DNA of 64,000 bases from positions 85,882,925-85,946,924 of the forward strand of contig CM038225.1 of assembly GCA_021442155.1 (NCBI GenBank), in the 5' to 3' direction. Below the pieces are notes generated by a model, which did no database searches, had not been told where the DNA came from, and saw only the letters and a list, made by a program, of their open reading frames with translations. Positions 10,641-22,110 of this stretch are shown here, one piece after another. This DNA is from Cymbidium sinense (taxonomy: Eukaryota > Streptophyta > Magnoliopsida > Asparagales > Orchidaceae). Every line of letters begins with the position of its first letter. Position 1 is the first letter of the stretch. Both the position numbers and the translations under genes were made by a program.

Positions 10641-11893
10641 CGACTTTCTATATCGAGAGAATTTTACCGACATAATAAATTGGTTGTTGTGTCCCATCTT
10701 CCTCTCGACTAAAACCGAGCTTATTGGGAAGAAACGCAAAGATACAAGTATAACGCTTTCTCCTTGGATAGGTTTGGATAGTAGTGGAGATGCTAGATAC
10801 CTTTAGTTGTTCAAAAGCACACTGGCATTCATCAGCCCATTGAAAATTATTATTTTTAGCTCCCTTCAATATTTTAAAGAACGGTAAGTATTTATCTCCA
10901 GAGCGGGCTAGGAAGCGGGATAATGCAGCAATTCGACCATTCAGACGTTGGACTTCTTTGATATTCTTTGAGGGATCATATCGGAGAGCTTTGATTTTCT
11001 CGTGGTTGGCCTCTATCCCACGGTGAGTTACCATAAATCCAAGAAATTTTCCGACGTAACCCCAAAAGCACATTTAGTCGGATTAAGTCGTATGTTATAG
11101 CGTCGAAGAAGATCAAAACATGTTTCCAAATCAAATATGTTGTGACTTTTCTAAGCTTTTACTAACATGTCATCCATACACCTCCATTGTGTGGCCAAGA
11201 GGTCTTTAAAACCTTATTCATAATAAGGCGTTGATAGGTACCAAAGCATTTTCAATCCAATGGCATGACTTGGTAGCAGATAAACCTTTATATGTTTGAA
11301 ATGTAGCCTCTTCATCTCATTGGGTTCATCTTTATTTGATTGTAACGAATAAGCATCCAAAAAGCGCATTTGATGTCTGACGATCCACCAATTGATCGAT
11401 TCGAGGAAGAGGAAAACTATCCTTTGGGCGTGCCTTATTAAGATCGTAATCAATACACATTCTCCATGCTCCACTTGTTTTCTTAACCATGACAACATTT
11501 GCCACCATGTTGGATAATGTACTAATGAATCCCGCTTCCATGAGCTTGACTTCTTGTTCAATAGCCCGAAGACGATCGGGTGCGAAACTTCGCTTCTTTT
11601 GGATGATTGGTTTGAACGTTGGATTAATCTTGAGGGAGTGCGTGATTACATTGTCAACCCGCATGTCGACCCCAAGCAAATATGTCTTGATTTCTCAAGA
11701 AATCAGATATTCTTCCTTTTGTTCTTAAGATCCCACTTCGCTCGTAATGGTTGGTCATCGATAATGCTATTGAGAGTAAATCTTCTACGAGAAGCTTTTG
11801 AGATACTTCTTCATCTCGAAAATTAAAGTCTTCAATGTCAAGGTGATGGAAGGGCTGGTTGAGCTTGAGGTAACATGAGTCTGATTTCCACAA
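10641..11893 (-). pseudogene. Reverse transcriptase of gypsy element 1 (broken)
   Basis: RT copies element RNA into DNA. The minus strand shows the N-terminal block (IQKKRSFAPDRLRAIEQEV and ANVVMVKKTSGAWRMCIDY, about 11440-11610). It then shows the thumb/connection block (KFLGFMVTHRGIEANHEKI and LNGRIAALSRFLARSGDK, about 10885-11050). Between them the catalytic Y-V-D-D region at 11169-11179 has lost two bases: the minus strand reads GTGTATGGATGACATG, so the frame shifts at the active site. At least three frames are needed to read the domain. The upstream segment at 11654-11893 (DEEVSQKLLVED) is the protease-RT linker. Confidence 0.9.
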
Positions 11894-11939
11894 ACCACCC
11901 CAACTCCATAGGGAATTTTATCTTCGAGATGAGGCAATC

Positions 11940-12240
11940 AAGTGATAGCACCGAAAATTGATTGGAGGGGCCTCCAAGATTGCATTATATGCAATCGACT
12001 TGACCACCATGAATTAAGTGAGTCACTTGTCGAGGAAATTCGAGGGTAGGAAGGGTAATTGTCCCTTCGCCTGCATCGGGTGATTATCAAACCCATATAA
12101 TGGTCCGAAATGGTTGGAGCTTTTCCTACCTGCACCCATATTAAGAAATGTTGAGTAAAATAAGACATCAGAACTCCCATTGTCGATCAAAATTCTTTAA
12201 CATTATAACAAGGATCACCGATCCTCGTGATGACGAAAGT
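11940..12240 (-). pseudogene. Aspartic protease of gypsy element 1 (broken)
   Basis: The minus strand at 12173-12184 encodes D-N-G-S in the context ILIDNGSSDVLFY, the active-site form common in Tat-lineage Ty3/gypsy proteases. This protease processes the Gag-Pol polyprotein. Downstream on the same strand SIAYNAILE (about 11970-11995) matches the conserved end of the domain. Frameshifts separate these parts. Confidence 0.8.
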
Positions 12241-12249
12241 GGATCTTGA

Positions 12250-13818
12250 TGAGGAACATGGACCCTTCTAAGTCCGAGTCATTGAAAGTGATGGAATGAT
12301 CAATACGAGACTTCTTTAACTCTTCTTTGAGGCGTGAACGAGAATTTGGTTAGTAGTATCGGTCCCCGCTGATCGGTTTCAATTTCTCCAATTATTTGAT
12401 GACTATTTGGTTGTTTTGTGATGATTGGCGGTTGCCTTTCAAACGGAGGTGTGTTTGTTTGAGGTAGTCGACTCTTCACAAATCGCCGTAGTATCCTTGT
12501 TGAATGAGTCTCGATTTCTTCTTGAGTTGTATGCTTCAAGAAGTATGCCCACGACTTCGATGAAAGTGGCAATATTGCTCCTGATTTCCTGAATTTGGTT
12601 TCAATGGATGCGACCACTTGATGCTTTCTTCATTGCGAATAGTCATCAGGATGTTAACACGAGATGTGTTCGCGGTGTGTTTTTTCGAGGTTCATGTCGT
12701 TGATATGAGGGGCGTGGAGGGAGATCACGATTACCTTGTCGCTTCTTTTGATGGGTGCCCGCACTTCCGGGTTTTTTCCCCGCAGATTGTTCAAATTGTT
12801 TGCGATGGGCATTAATAGCTTCATCGGAGATTTGTGCTTCTATGATGAACTAAATCAAGATACGATGACCGTGTCCCGTGACAAGGATGAATAGAAAGGC
12901 CTGACCTGAGTCCTCAGGAAAACTCTTAATAATTGGTCTACTCCGGTATTTGGCGAGCTCAGGAGAACCTCGGAAGTATTCTTTGAGTGATTCAATTCAC
13001 CTCATTTGGATAACGGAAAGATGGGAGGAATCTTTAATGATTCTCTCCAAGCAATAAACTGCTCCACAAAGATCTTAGCGAAGTTCGTTAAAGGTATGGA
13101 TGGATCCCCTGGAAGAGAGTAGAACCAAGTGCGAGCTTGCCCTTGAGGGTAATAGGAAAAACTTGACAAAGCAAGGTGTCGAGCTCGCTGGATATGCATG
13201 ATACCCCGTAATGGTCGATATGTTCATGTGGGTCGCTTGCCCCATCATGTGAATCAATGCTCTGAAGCTTGAAACCTACGGAATGGGATGTTGAAGAATG
13301 GCTCCAAAGGTGAGGACTCCACATAACCGCTGTGGGTGAAGATAATTTGCCTTGAAGATGAAATTCATCTCGCATTAAGCATCGCATTTCATCAATGTCA
13401 TGACGAAAAGGATTAACAGATGCATGTGTGAAGCTATCGACAACAATCGCGGATTAGTAATCGCTTGAGTCGCCGCGATGGATGAGTAGAACTAGCAAGG
13501 AGGAGATCGCCGTTATGGTTTCAGGAACTCTAACGCCGGAAGATTAGCATTTTGACCTCCTCCCGCAACGACCGATCTTGGGGGGTTCATTTGTCGTCGC
13601 TGTAGTCCTTGCAAAAGCTGGATCATCTTATTTTGGGACTCCTCCATTCGACGTACACGATCCTCCAAAGAGATTCTCGTTCCGCCTTCAGCAAGGTCAT
13701 GCCTATCAGGAGGGATTGAGGCAAAAACTTGATGTTCTTGGTTCAGGGACGGGTTTTGAGAGTGATGGGAGTTGGAGCGGGAGGCTCCGTTGTGGCGAGT
13801 GTTGCGCCTATTGGCCAT
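12250..13818 (-). pseudogene. gag of gypsy element 1 (broken)
   Basis: Gag forms the virus-like particle that packages element RNA. The best start is the minus-strand ATG at 13818 (plus-strand CAT 13816-13818), giving MANRRNTRHNGASRSNSHHS, a Tat-like Gag start. The open frame track begins a few codons earlier at a GTG. A coiled-coil-prone stretch follows (SLEDRVRRMEESQNKMIQLL), then capsid-like sequence (HLALSSFSYYPQGQARTWFY, 13110-13195). A worn zinc knuckle lies near 12540-12590 (CHFHRSRGH read in another frame), followed by RRFVKSRLPQ. At least three frame changes make it a pseudogene. Confidence 0.85.
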
Positions 13819-13875
13819 GACGTGGATATTCACGGAAGTATGATTGAAGGGTTTTTCTTCCCACCGCCAAACCGC

Positions 13876-14599
13876 TGCGGCTAGAAATCGTGATGCGGTA
13901 GAGTAAGAGTTTATGTCTTAGCCTTGTCGATAATCGACACACACACGATATTTAAAGAGCGTAGGGGAGCTTCGAATTTTACGGAAAACCTCAAAAGAGG
14001 AAAACCACTGGCCCGCCCAAGAAAATGTTCCACTATGGATATGTTGCAAAGTACAAATTCTTCCCAATGTGGGATTACAAGATGGTGTATGAGGTAGAAC
14101 AATAACTATGTAACAATGATTAGGTTGTAAATGGGTGATGGAGATGGTAACTTCGATGCGGGTAATGGTGCGGATGGTCGATACGCTTCTTTTCTTCCTC
14201 GCTTTCTTTTCTCTTCTTTACTTGTGCCTCTTCTTCTTCACTTTTTTCTTTTCCTTCATGTGAGGGATAGAGTTCTATTTATATAGATGGGAGGAGCGTA
14301 ATTTATGCAAAGTCCTGCCACCCTCTTGATCGGACGGCTTAGAATGGTTCCCGATCATTTGATGTATTTTGAGCATTTGGATGCCCAAATGAAGTCAAAA
14401 TTATAAGATCTTAGGCTCGTTAGATCCTCCGCCGATTTGACTATAAACACTCTATATTTAAGAGCTATTTTGGGATGTAATTGATATCCCAAAGATCAAG
14501 GATATTTCAAGTGCTTAATCTCGACGGCCTCGACTCAAATCGTCCGCTTTTGATATTAAGATTCGGACTTTGATTAGCGGTATTTTGAGCACCATATCA
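13876..14599 (-). repeat. 5' LTR of gypsy element 1
   Basis: About 724 bp from TGCGGCTAGAAATCGTG to CACCATATCA, the partner of 3975-4644. On the minus strand CTATATAAATAG (plus-strand 14275-14286) is a good TATA box for the element's sense transcript. Just inside the LTR the minus strand reads TTTGGCGGTGGGAAGA, which could be a worn primer-binding site of the TGGCGCC type, but the match is too poor to name the tRNA. Confidence 0.88.
14275..14286 (-). promoter_or_regulatory. LTR TATA box
   Basis: Reverse complement CTATATAAATAG inside the 5' LTR, pointing into the element. The left LTR has CTATAAATAG at the same place. Confidence 0.6.
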
Positions 14600-14604
14600 A
14601 TCAT
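14600..14604. repeat. Target site duplication, right (ATCAT)
   Basis: Exact repeat of 3970-3974, directly after the terminal CA of the right LTR. Confidence 0.88.
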
Positions 14605-16249
14605 AAAAAGAACTTAGTGTATTCTTTATATTGAGAAGTAGAACTTCAAATCAGGAGCTTGTAGCATATTTGGGCGATGATTTGATAGATATGTTATGTT
14701 TAGTTTAATTCATACTAATAATAATAATAATAATAATAATAATAAGAGTTTTAAAATTTATAAGATTTTATTTAAAAGTATTTGAATAACATATTTTTGT
14801 TAAATTTAAAAAAATTATTACTTGAACTAGCATGTTTTCTAAAATTGGGAATGGTTCGTCGGCTCACCAATTAAATTGATGGTTTAGTACGATTTTAGCT
14901 GATTTAATGCGAAAGTGAGCGTTTAGGCTAATTGAACTAGTTATATCTATGATTCACGATCTAATCGGTAGAACCAGACCACCCGATCTAATTTTTAAAT
15001 ATTGATAACAGTCATAATTAGTAGTTCGTGATAAATAAATATTAAAAGTGATCAATAACGATTATTGGCAGTGATCAATGACGATCACCGATAGTGATCA
15101 TTTTCAAGCCCTCAAGATTAACTCTATACTTTCTATTTTTAATGGTGAGAATGAGATTCTATTTATAGAATTTTTAAAGAGTAATTGTCATAAATTTATT
15201 TAAAATCTCTAAATACTTCATTAAATAGTTTGTGATGATTTTTTTGATCGTACATTATTTTTTCATTATTTCAGTGTTTTAATAACTTTAGATTTGAGTG
15301 ATCTTAAACTTATTGAACTCTTCCAGTCACACAATTTGAATACAACTATATCAAATTCATAGATCATTTGACCTCTCAATCAATGCTTTGAATCTTCAAC
15401 TAATAGATTGTCTCATTGAGATATTTAATTTGATAATATATTTGTTAAAATCATAATTAAGATGATCTGAATTTAATTCTAATATATTCCAATATGTATG
15501 TATTATCTTAGGATTCATATATAATTACAAATCTTATGATAATATATTTATTATTTAAAAAATGGTTTAAACCTATATTTTATCGAACCATCTGCCCCGT
15601 TGTCGGTCGGCACATTGGAAGTTGTGGAGCCAGCCGACAGTCCCCGGCCTAGGACCGGTTTGACCTCATCAACTGGCTAAATCCGGTTCACAACGATAGG
15701 TCACCTTCACGTGCAGGTAGACTACGTTCGGTTCCGGCACCTAGTTGGAGCCAATTAATTCCGCACGTGCCAATCACCAGAAGCTGGAGACCGACAAGCC
15801 GAGGGCCTTTTCAAGGATTTAACTTCTATTTTTTTTCTTTTCTTTTTCATTTTTTTAAATGCTACGAAAAATGGAATTTATCATTGTGCTAGTAAAAACT
15901 AAAAATTATGAATTATCACAAATACACTTTTAAAAATACATATATTCAAATAAACATAAATCTTGATGCAAATTTTAAGATAAAAAATCACTCGAGTTTT
16001 CAAACTAAAAACTCACAAAATTAACTCTAGCAACATGTGAAATCCATTGTTAATAAATTTATAGCCAAAATAAGTTTTTTTTTTATGAGTCAAAACTCAA
16101 TCATACTAAGAATGCATTGATTTCAATTTATAGACCATTGGAAGGTCAATCTTAATAGCTAGTTTAGTCAAAATGAGCATTATGGTCAGATGAATCCCAA
16201 GAGGCAATGATTGCCAAGCTTTTTCTTGGATTGTATTCAACATTTATAT
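14605..16249. other. Non-coding stretch with an (AAT)n microsatellite
   Basis: No gene seen. It holds an (AAT)n run at about 14715-14745, a small family of GTGATCA-CGATCA words near 15040-15105, and a GC-richer island at 15590-15815 listed separately. Confidence 0.6.
15590..15815. other. GC-richer island with two G-boxes and two CCAAT words
   Basis: About 225 bp of clearly higher GC than its surroundings. It contains CACGTG at 15708-15713 and 15764-15769, and CCAAT at about 15751 and 15770. These words are common in plant promoters, but no TATA box or coding frame follows, only a pyrimidine-rich run near 15825-15860. Function unknown. It could also be a fragment of a GC-rich transposon. Confidence 0.4.
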
Positions 16250-17225
16250 AAATAAATAGTTTATACCCAAAATAGAAGAAACTCTCATTTACAAAATCAA
16301 TTTATTTGATCTAGAAGAAAGATAATTTATAAAAATTGTAGAACAATCGATCACGATTGATGTCATCTAGAAAAATATTTTTCTACTAGATAAAGAAGAT
16401 CTACAAAATTATATGTAAAATTTCAAATATATTTATATAGGACTAAGCCAAATAGCTTTTAAATCCTCACCGCTATAGGATTAAATGCTTCCATGGCTTA
16501 TTGATATGCCAAAAATTTAGTGGTTCTATATGTTTTAAATTGTATTTTTGAGTTTAAGTAATGTTAATATGAGAATATTTTTAATATTTTATGATGCTTT
16601 TATATTCTTATTTAAAGTGAAAAAAATAATCAAATTTTGAGGACTAGCAAAAGGCGTGGCACTGAATGAAAGAAATTTTGTATTAAGATGGAAAAGTCAA
16701 TACCTAGGAACTGGATAATTAGTGTCGTGACACTATATTAGCAAAGAGTTGAACCTCAAGATAGTGAGTAAAGAGCCTAGGCATTGCAAGCAATAGCACT
16801 GGGACACTTGAAGGAGCCTAAAAAAATGCTTGAAGATAGAGATTAGAGCATCTTGGTGTTGAAGAACCATCATCTCAATACTATAAGCCCTTGAAATTCT
16901 TCATAATTATTGAGAAAAACACTTAGGGGTTGGAATACCAATGTCATGGCCACCAATTCAATTTAGCTTGAAGACTGGAAGAAGTGCTTGACGCATGTAC
17001 TAGTATTGTTGAGCTAGAATAAAGTGATCCTAGTGCTTAAGTATTGAATTTGTAGCAGAAGGCCATGACTAGACATATCAGTTTTAAGTAATTTCAACAG
17101 ATGGTTCAGAGAGTTGCAAAGGTAGTTTCTTAGAGTTATTAGAGAGGACATGAGGACAACTTACAAGAGTGGTCAACAACTACATGTAGGCCTTGAATTA
17201 CATTAAGAAATAGTTTTGGTTTTTT
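16250..17225 (+). repeat. Direct repeat R1, about 950 bp
   Basis: Matches 18084-19040 collinearly. Shared landmarks are AGAAACTCTCATTTACAAA, GTAGAACAATC-ATCACGATTGAT, CCTCACC-TATAGGATTAAATG, GGACTAGCAAAAGGC, and GAGTGGTCAACAACTACAT near the end. Both copies end in a T-rich tract. No protein domain is seen. It may be a pair of LTRs of a non-coding (LARD/TRIM-like) element or a plain duplication. Confidence 0.85.
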
Positions 17226-18083
17226 TTTATTTTTTTATTGTTTTTTTAATGTATGTTTTATGTGTTTCATATATTTTAATTGCTAATTATATATCCAATA
17301 CATCTCACAATATATTTGATTTAAATTGCAAAGACAGAAGAATGAAAGATAAATCAATTCTTGAAGCTTAAGATACAATATTTCAAATTTTATACATTTA
17401 TAACTATCTTAGAGATTCATATAAGTTCAATGACATGAATTAATTTGCTCAGAACTTAACATATTATCTTTATTTATTTTAAATAATGATAATGAGATTA
17501 ATTAATATAAATCTTTACCTAATTAACATTCAATGCTTCATATATAGCATTTAAATTGTCAAAATAATAAATAATAATTAATTATAACTATTGAGTGTAA
17601 CTAGTTTATATTGCTTAATATAATTAAATATTTTAAATTAATTTAAAAGTTATATGATAACTAACATATGTAAGATTATATCTAAATTATATCATAATTT
17701 TTAAATATCATATTTCAAAATTAACATACATACAATAAATTTTGTATTTTAGCCAAAGTCATTTTTAATCAAGGAATTTATATCTGATTTCATCTCCAAC
17801 AGATTCCTTGGACTTTTTCCTTTAATTTGATAGGTTATATGACCTACGTTTGATTAAACTTTAATTTATTATAATTTTTTAAATGTTAGCTCATTTTAAT
17901 AATGAATGCTACTGCAATATACGATTATTTTGACTGCCCATATATGATTTTTGGCTATTTGAATTTAATATTTATTTAATATAAATCATATTTTTATTGA
18001 ATATTATATTATTATATGATAAAAATAATATTAGAATAATATATTTATTTGAAATAATTAATTCAAAATGACATTCTTGCTTA
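17226..18083. other. AT-rich spacer between R1 and R2
   Basis: About 860 bp of AT-rich sequence without a gene, lying between the two direct repeats. If the repeats are LTRs this would be the internal region. I see no primer-binding site or polypurine tract. Confidence 0.5.
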
Positions 18084-19040
18084 TAAATAAAAGAAACTCT
18101 CATTTACAAATCAATTTATTTGATCTTGAAGAAATATATTTCATAAAAATTGTAGAACAATCCATCACGATTGATGGCATCGAGAAAAATATTTCTACTA
18201 GTTAAAGAAGATCTACAAAACTACATGTAAAATTTCAAATACATTTATATAAGGCTAAGCCAAATAGCTTTTAAATCCTCACCATTATAGGATTAAATGT
18301 TTCCATGGCTTATTGATGTGCTAAAAATTTAGTGGTTTTATATGTTTTAAATTGTGTTTTTGAGTTTAAGTAATGTGAACATGTGAATATTTTAAATATT
18401 TTATGATGTTTTTATATTCTTATTTAAAGTGAAAAAAAATCAAATTTTGAGGACTAGCAAAAGGCATGGCACTGAATGAAAGAAATTGTGTTAAGATGGA
18501 AAAGACAACACCGAGGCACTTGATAATTAGCATCATGACACCATATTAGCTGAGAGATGGACCTCAAGATAGTGAGTAAAGTGCCTAGGCACTGCAAGCA
18601 GTAGCACTGAGACATTTGAAGGAGCCCAAAAGAGCCTAAAAAATGCTTGAAGATAGAGACTAGAGCATCTTGGTGTTGAAGAACCAGTATTGCAACACTA
18701 TAAGCCCTTAAATTCATCATAATTATAGAGACAACAACACTTTGGTGCTGGAATACCAATGTCATGGCACCACACCCTTCAATTTAGCTTGAAGGCACTA
18801 AGCAATGCTTCGGCGTTGCATGTACTAGTACCGCTGAGCTAGAATAAAGTGATCCTCCTAGGTCTGAATTAGAAGCTCAAGCTAGACACATATCAATTTC
18901 AAGTAATTTGAATTGATGGTTCAGAGAGTTGGAAGGGCAGTTTCTTAGACTTATTAGAGAGTACATAGGGACAACTTGCAAGAGTGGTCAACAACTACAT
19001 ATAGGCCTTGAATTACATCAAGAAAGTTTTCTTTTGTTTT
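18084..19040 (+). repeat. Direct repeat R2, about 950 bp
   Basis: Second copy of R1 with substitutions and small indels. It ends in the T-rich microsatellite at 19025-19130. The open frame at 18454-18765 on the other strand lies wholly within this repeat and is interrupted in R1, so it is not called a gene. Confidence 0.85.
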
Positions 19041-19130
19041 TGCATTTTTTTTTGTTTTTGTTTTTTTTTTTTTTTGGTTTTTTGTTTTGTTTTTTTTTTG
19101 TTTTGTTTTTTTGTTTTTTGTTTTTGTTTT
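19025..19130. repeat. (TTTTG)n-type T-rich microsatellite
   Basis: Runs of T broken by single G (TTTTTG units) over about 100 bp. It creates spurious Phe-rich and Lys-rich open frames on the two strands. Confidence 0.85.
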
Positions 19131-20529
19131 GATAAAAGTGTGTGAGTGCCTTAGTATATATGAGTATAGTGTTACTTGGAGATTGAGACTCAAAATGAAT
19201 GTGTTAGTATATTGTGTTATGTGTTATCTATGAATTATTTCTGGTGAAGATTAAATATGGAGAAGATCCTAAAGAGAAAGATTTAGATTTGGAGGCAAAA
19301 GGCTAGGATTAAGAACTTAGAAGACCTTGCTTGGTTCTATCTTCCCATAATTTTTTATTATCTTAGATATCCTTCTATGTTTATGACTTGGCTAAAAGGC
19401 AAATGCATACAAACCAAGTAATATAATGATAAGTAGAGTATCGTTTTCATGAGGGCTGAGTGTTAAATTTGTATGTTAATTACTAGTCATCTAAGTTATA
19501 CTTTTTATCAAGCCAAGTAAAAATATAAAAGAACAAACTCTTTTAAATTTTAATATTTTAATAATAGGTAGGTGTGTTGTTTTAAATAAGTTAAATTAGT
19601 ACTATAAATTTGTGTAATTTTGACATTATCCTGATTGAATATAAGTTTATGTTGGGCATAGCATCGTGGTGTTGAAAATACAATGCTTAGGTGTTGGTTT
19701 TATTTTTTGCATTTAAAATTTACAATATCAACCAGGAGAATAAATATCATATTGTCTATCTCTATATCAATACAATCAAATAAATCCCTTTAATCAATTT
19801 TCTACCTAATACTGATTATATTTCGAAAGGTCGCTTTTCCCCTTGTCTTCCTTGAATTGGCTACGGGTCCTAAAAATTAAGTATATCACACTGCCACATA
19901 ATACTACACACTATAGTATTTCCTTACTGTTCTTCTTGGAGATCTCAACTAATTTTAACATTATAATTAGCCATATTATAAAAAATAAAGCTCAAGGAAA
20001 ATTAAAATATAGTGAACATTAATAGAACAAAATAATTTTCTTATATTAATATTTTACAAACAAAATTTAATACATAACAACATTCAAAATCCACATAAAA
20101 TCATAGCACAATTAGTTGAACTACTCATAGTATAAGGAAATAGATCCATAATAGACCAAAGGGATAACAAAAAAAAGGAAGAGTGAATGGAGTAATTCTT
20201 CTAAATCCACTCTTAATTACCTGTTTTCTACTTCTCAGTGGAGAACCACAATGACTTCAACATACAAACTCCACCCTGGACTTTCTCCTTAACTTCAACA
20301 GGAACAAACACACCTTACACAACTTTAGGACTTACTATAATACATACACTAACACACTCTATAACACACATCATTCACACTCACATTAGACTCACACTCT
20401 CACACACTACAATAAAAAAAACTCTTTTACATTGAAATATCACTTTTATTTATAGTCATTAGATCAAGTGCTTAGTTATTGGTTCGCTCCACTTTGAAAA
20501 TTGGTCCAAAAATCGCTCAAATCATTTTT
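19131..20529. other. Non-coding stretch
   Basis: No gene supported. A cluster of CACAC/TCACAC words lies near 20335-20410. The 65-codon frame at 20238-20435 is a low-complexity His/Thr-rich by-product. Confidence 0.5.
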
Positions 20530-20930
20530 TGGAATTGTTGAAACTGCTCTATTTGGGTGATGACATCGCGACTCTGGTTATGTAACACCTAGGCAGTGTG
20601 CTCTCTTACTTTAGCTTCAAATTTCTAATTTTGATGCCTCAGAGCCCTAATGTAGCACCTCAAAGATGGGCCCGACACCTCAGCACTGCACATTTGGAGC
20701 CAAAGCACTGCCTTGGCTGTCTTGAGTCCTCATTTCAATCTTCTCATAGTGTTGCGGTATTGGTTTCTAGTGCTTAGGTGCTCTGCTTGTTGTCTCCATG
20801 TCAAAATTTTCTAACTCCCCAGCACTGCGATGCAAGTTTCTAGCACCTAGGTATTGGGTTCTCTATTTTGGAGCTTCAAATTGGGTTTAATCTAGCACTA
20901 CATCATTATTTTTACGGCATCTAAGTGTTG
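20530..20930 (-). repeat. Worn inverted relative of R1/R2
   Basis: On the minus strand this region repeats the style of the R1/R2 core. For example, its reverse complement reads GAAACCAATACCGCAACACT, against GAACCAGTATTGCAACACT near 18690. It is dense in GCAC-TAG-CACTG words. The relation is distant and the edges are approximate. Confidence 0.35.
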
Positions 20931-21864
20931 GTCCTTATTATTATAATTTTTTCTATAAAATTTCAACACAAAAATAAACTACAAAAGCATATTTTTCACA
21001 CATTTTATACATAATATAGGCTAAAATATAATAAATTTTCATATAATTTGTGCAAATCAGTTTAAGACACGATAATGTTCTTTCTTATATGTGTTATTAA
21101 ATTATTTGTACTCTAGATTTATGAATATATTATATTATTTTTTGTGGTAATGTGATGTAAGGTATAAGAAAATTTTTTGTGCTTTTAATTTTTATATTGT
21201 TTTGCTTTTCTCCATGCTTCATTTACTTTTTCTCTTGCCAATTGTAAAGTTAATATTTAGTGTGATCTAAAAATTTGGAAGAGTCCTAGTAGATTAATTA
21301 AGAAAATTAATTAAACTTTTAAATATACATAGATACATTATATTTAAGGATGTGCATTCGTAAGATAAAATTAATGCAATCACTTATTTTAATTAATGTA
21401 TATGAATATAACAAATTAAGTATAATGATTAGGTCTTTTTTTTTAGGGATAGAAGAAAAGATAAAAATGCCTATGGTTGACAACTACAAAATTTAACTTC
21501 ACTATTACATTTTCATAGAAATAATTAAGTGATTATAAATTCCTAGTTCATTTTCTAAAAATTACTTAAATCATATTTTCAGAAGTAAATTTTATAATTT
21601 TAATATATTTAAATTTTAGCATTTTAACTTGAATAAAAATTTAGATAGCATAGAATTAATCATTAACTTAGTCTAATTCTATAAAAGATCATTATGAGAA
21701 TAATACTCAACTTATCATTGTATTACTTAATTGATATGTGCATTTGCATTCATATTTTTAGCCCAATCACTTATTTATGTGATGATAGATATGTAAATCA
21801 GGCATAATCCCATATACATGTCATGAAAAATAGACTATATTATGGACTGATTTATTTTAATATT
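20931..21864. other. AT-rich non-coding stretch
   Basis: No gene or clear repeat structure seen. Confidence 0.5.
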
Positions 21865-22110
21865 GGGGATCTACATACATACCACATAATTATTATATAT
21901 TTACATATCAAACATCTAAACTTCAATTCTACATATATAACACATCAATCTTCAATATCACAATAAAAATGTCATCAACACTTATTTAAAGTAAAATGCA
22001 CATTGTCAAGTATAGAAAGTGCTCGATAATAAATATCTAACTTTGAGTGTTAGAAATATAAATACATAAGAATTGTGTGGCATATGCAAATCTTCCTTAA
22101 ATCTTTTTTT
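21865..22110 (+). repeat. Dispersed repeat copy D1
   Basis: Collinear with 29805-30050: CTACATACATACC-CATAATT, TATTTACATATC-AA-AT-TAAA, TCTTCAATATCA and ATATAAATACATAAGA occur in the same order and spacing. Probably a fragment of a dispersed, LTR-type repeat. Confidence 0.65.

Larger units (their letters stand above)
3970..14604 (-). mobile_element. Complete but inactivated Ty3/gypsy LTR retrotransposon, Tat-like (element 1)
   Basis: Two similar LTRs (3975-4644 and 13876-14599), each starting TG and ending CA, are bracketed by the 5-bp duplication ATCAT (3970-3974 and 14600-14604). This defines a 10.6-kb insertion. Minus-strand fragments in order from the right are gag, protease (DNGS), RT, RNase H and integrase, the Ty3/gypsy order. 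Tat-like features are the gag start MANRRNTR, protease active site D-N-G-S, no chromodomain seen after the integrase, and a very long 3' region with tandem repeats and an antisense ORF. Every coding block is broken by stops and frameshifts, so the element is not autonomous. Lineage is inferred from these features without a tree. Confidence 0.9.

Noticed and set aside
13578..13820. Plus-strand frames across the gag and RT of element 1 (also at 11489-11826)
   Set aside because: Antisense shadows of minus-strand gag and RT fragments, which carry the recognisable motifs.
18929..19193. Phe/Leu-rich plus-strand frame and Lys/Thr-rich minus-strand frame
   Set aside because: Products of a T-rich microsatellite at the end of repeat R2.
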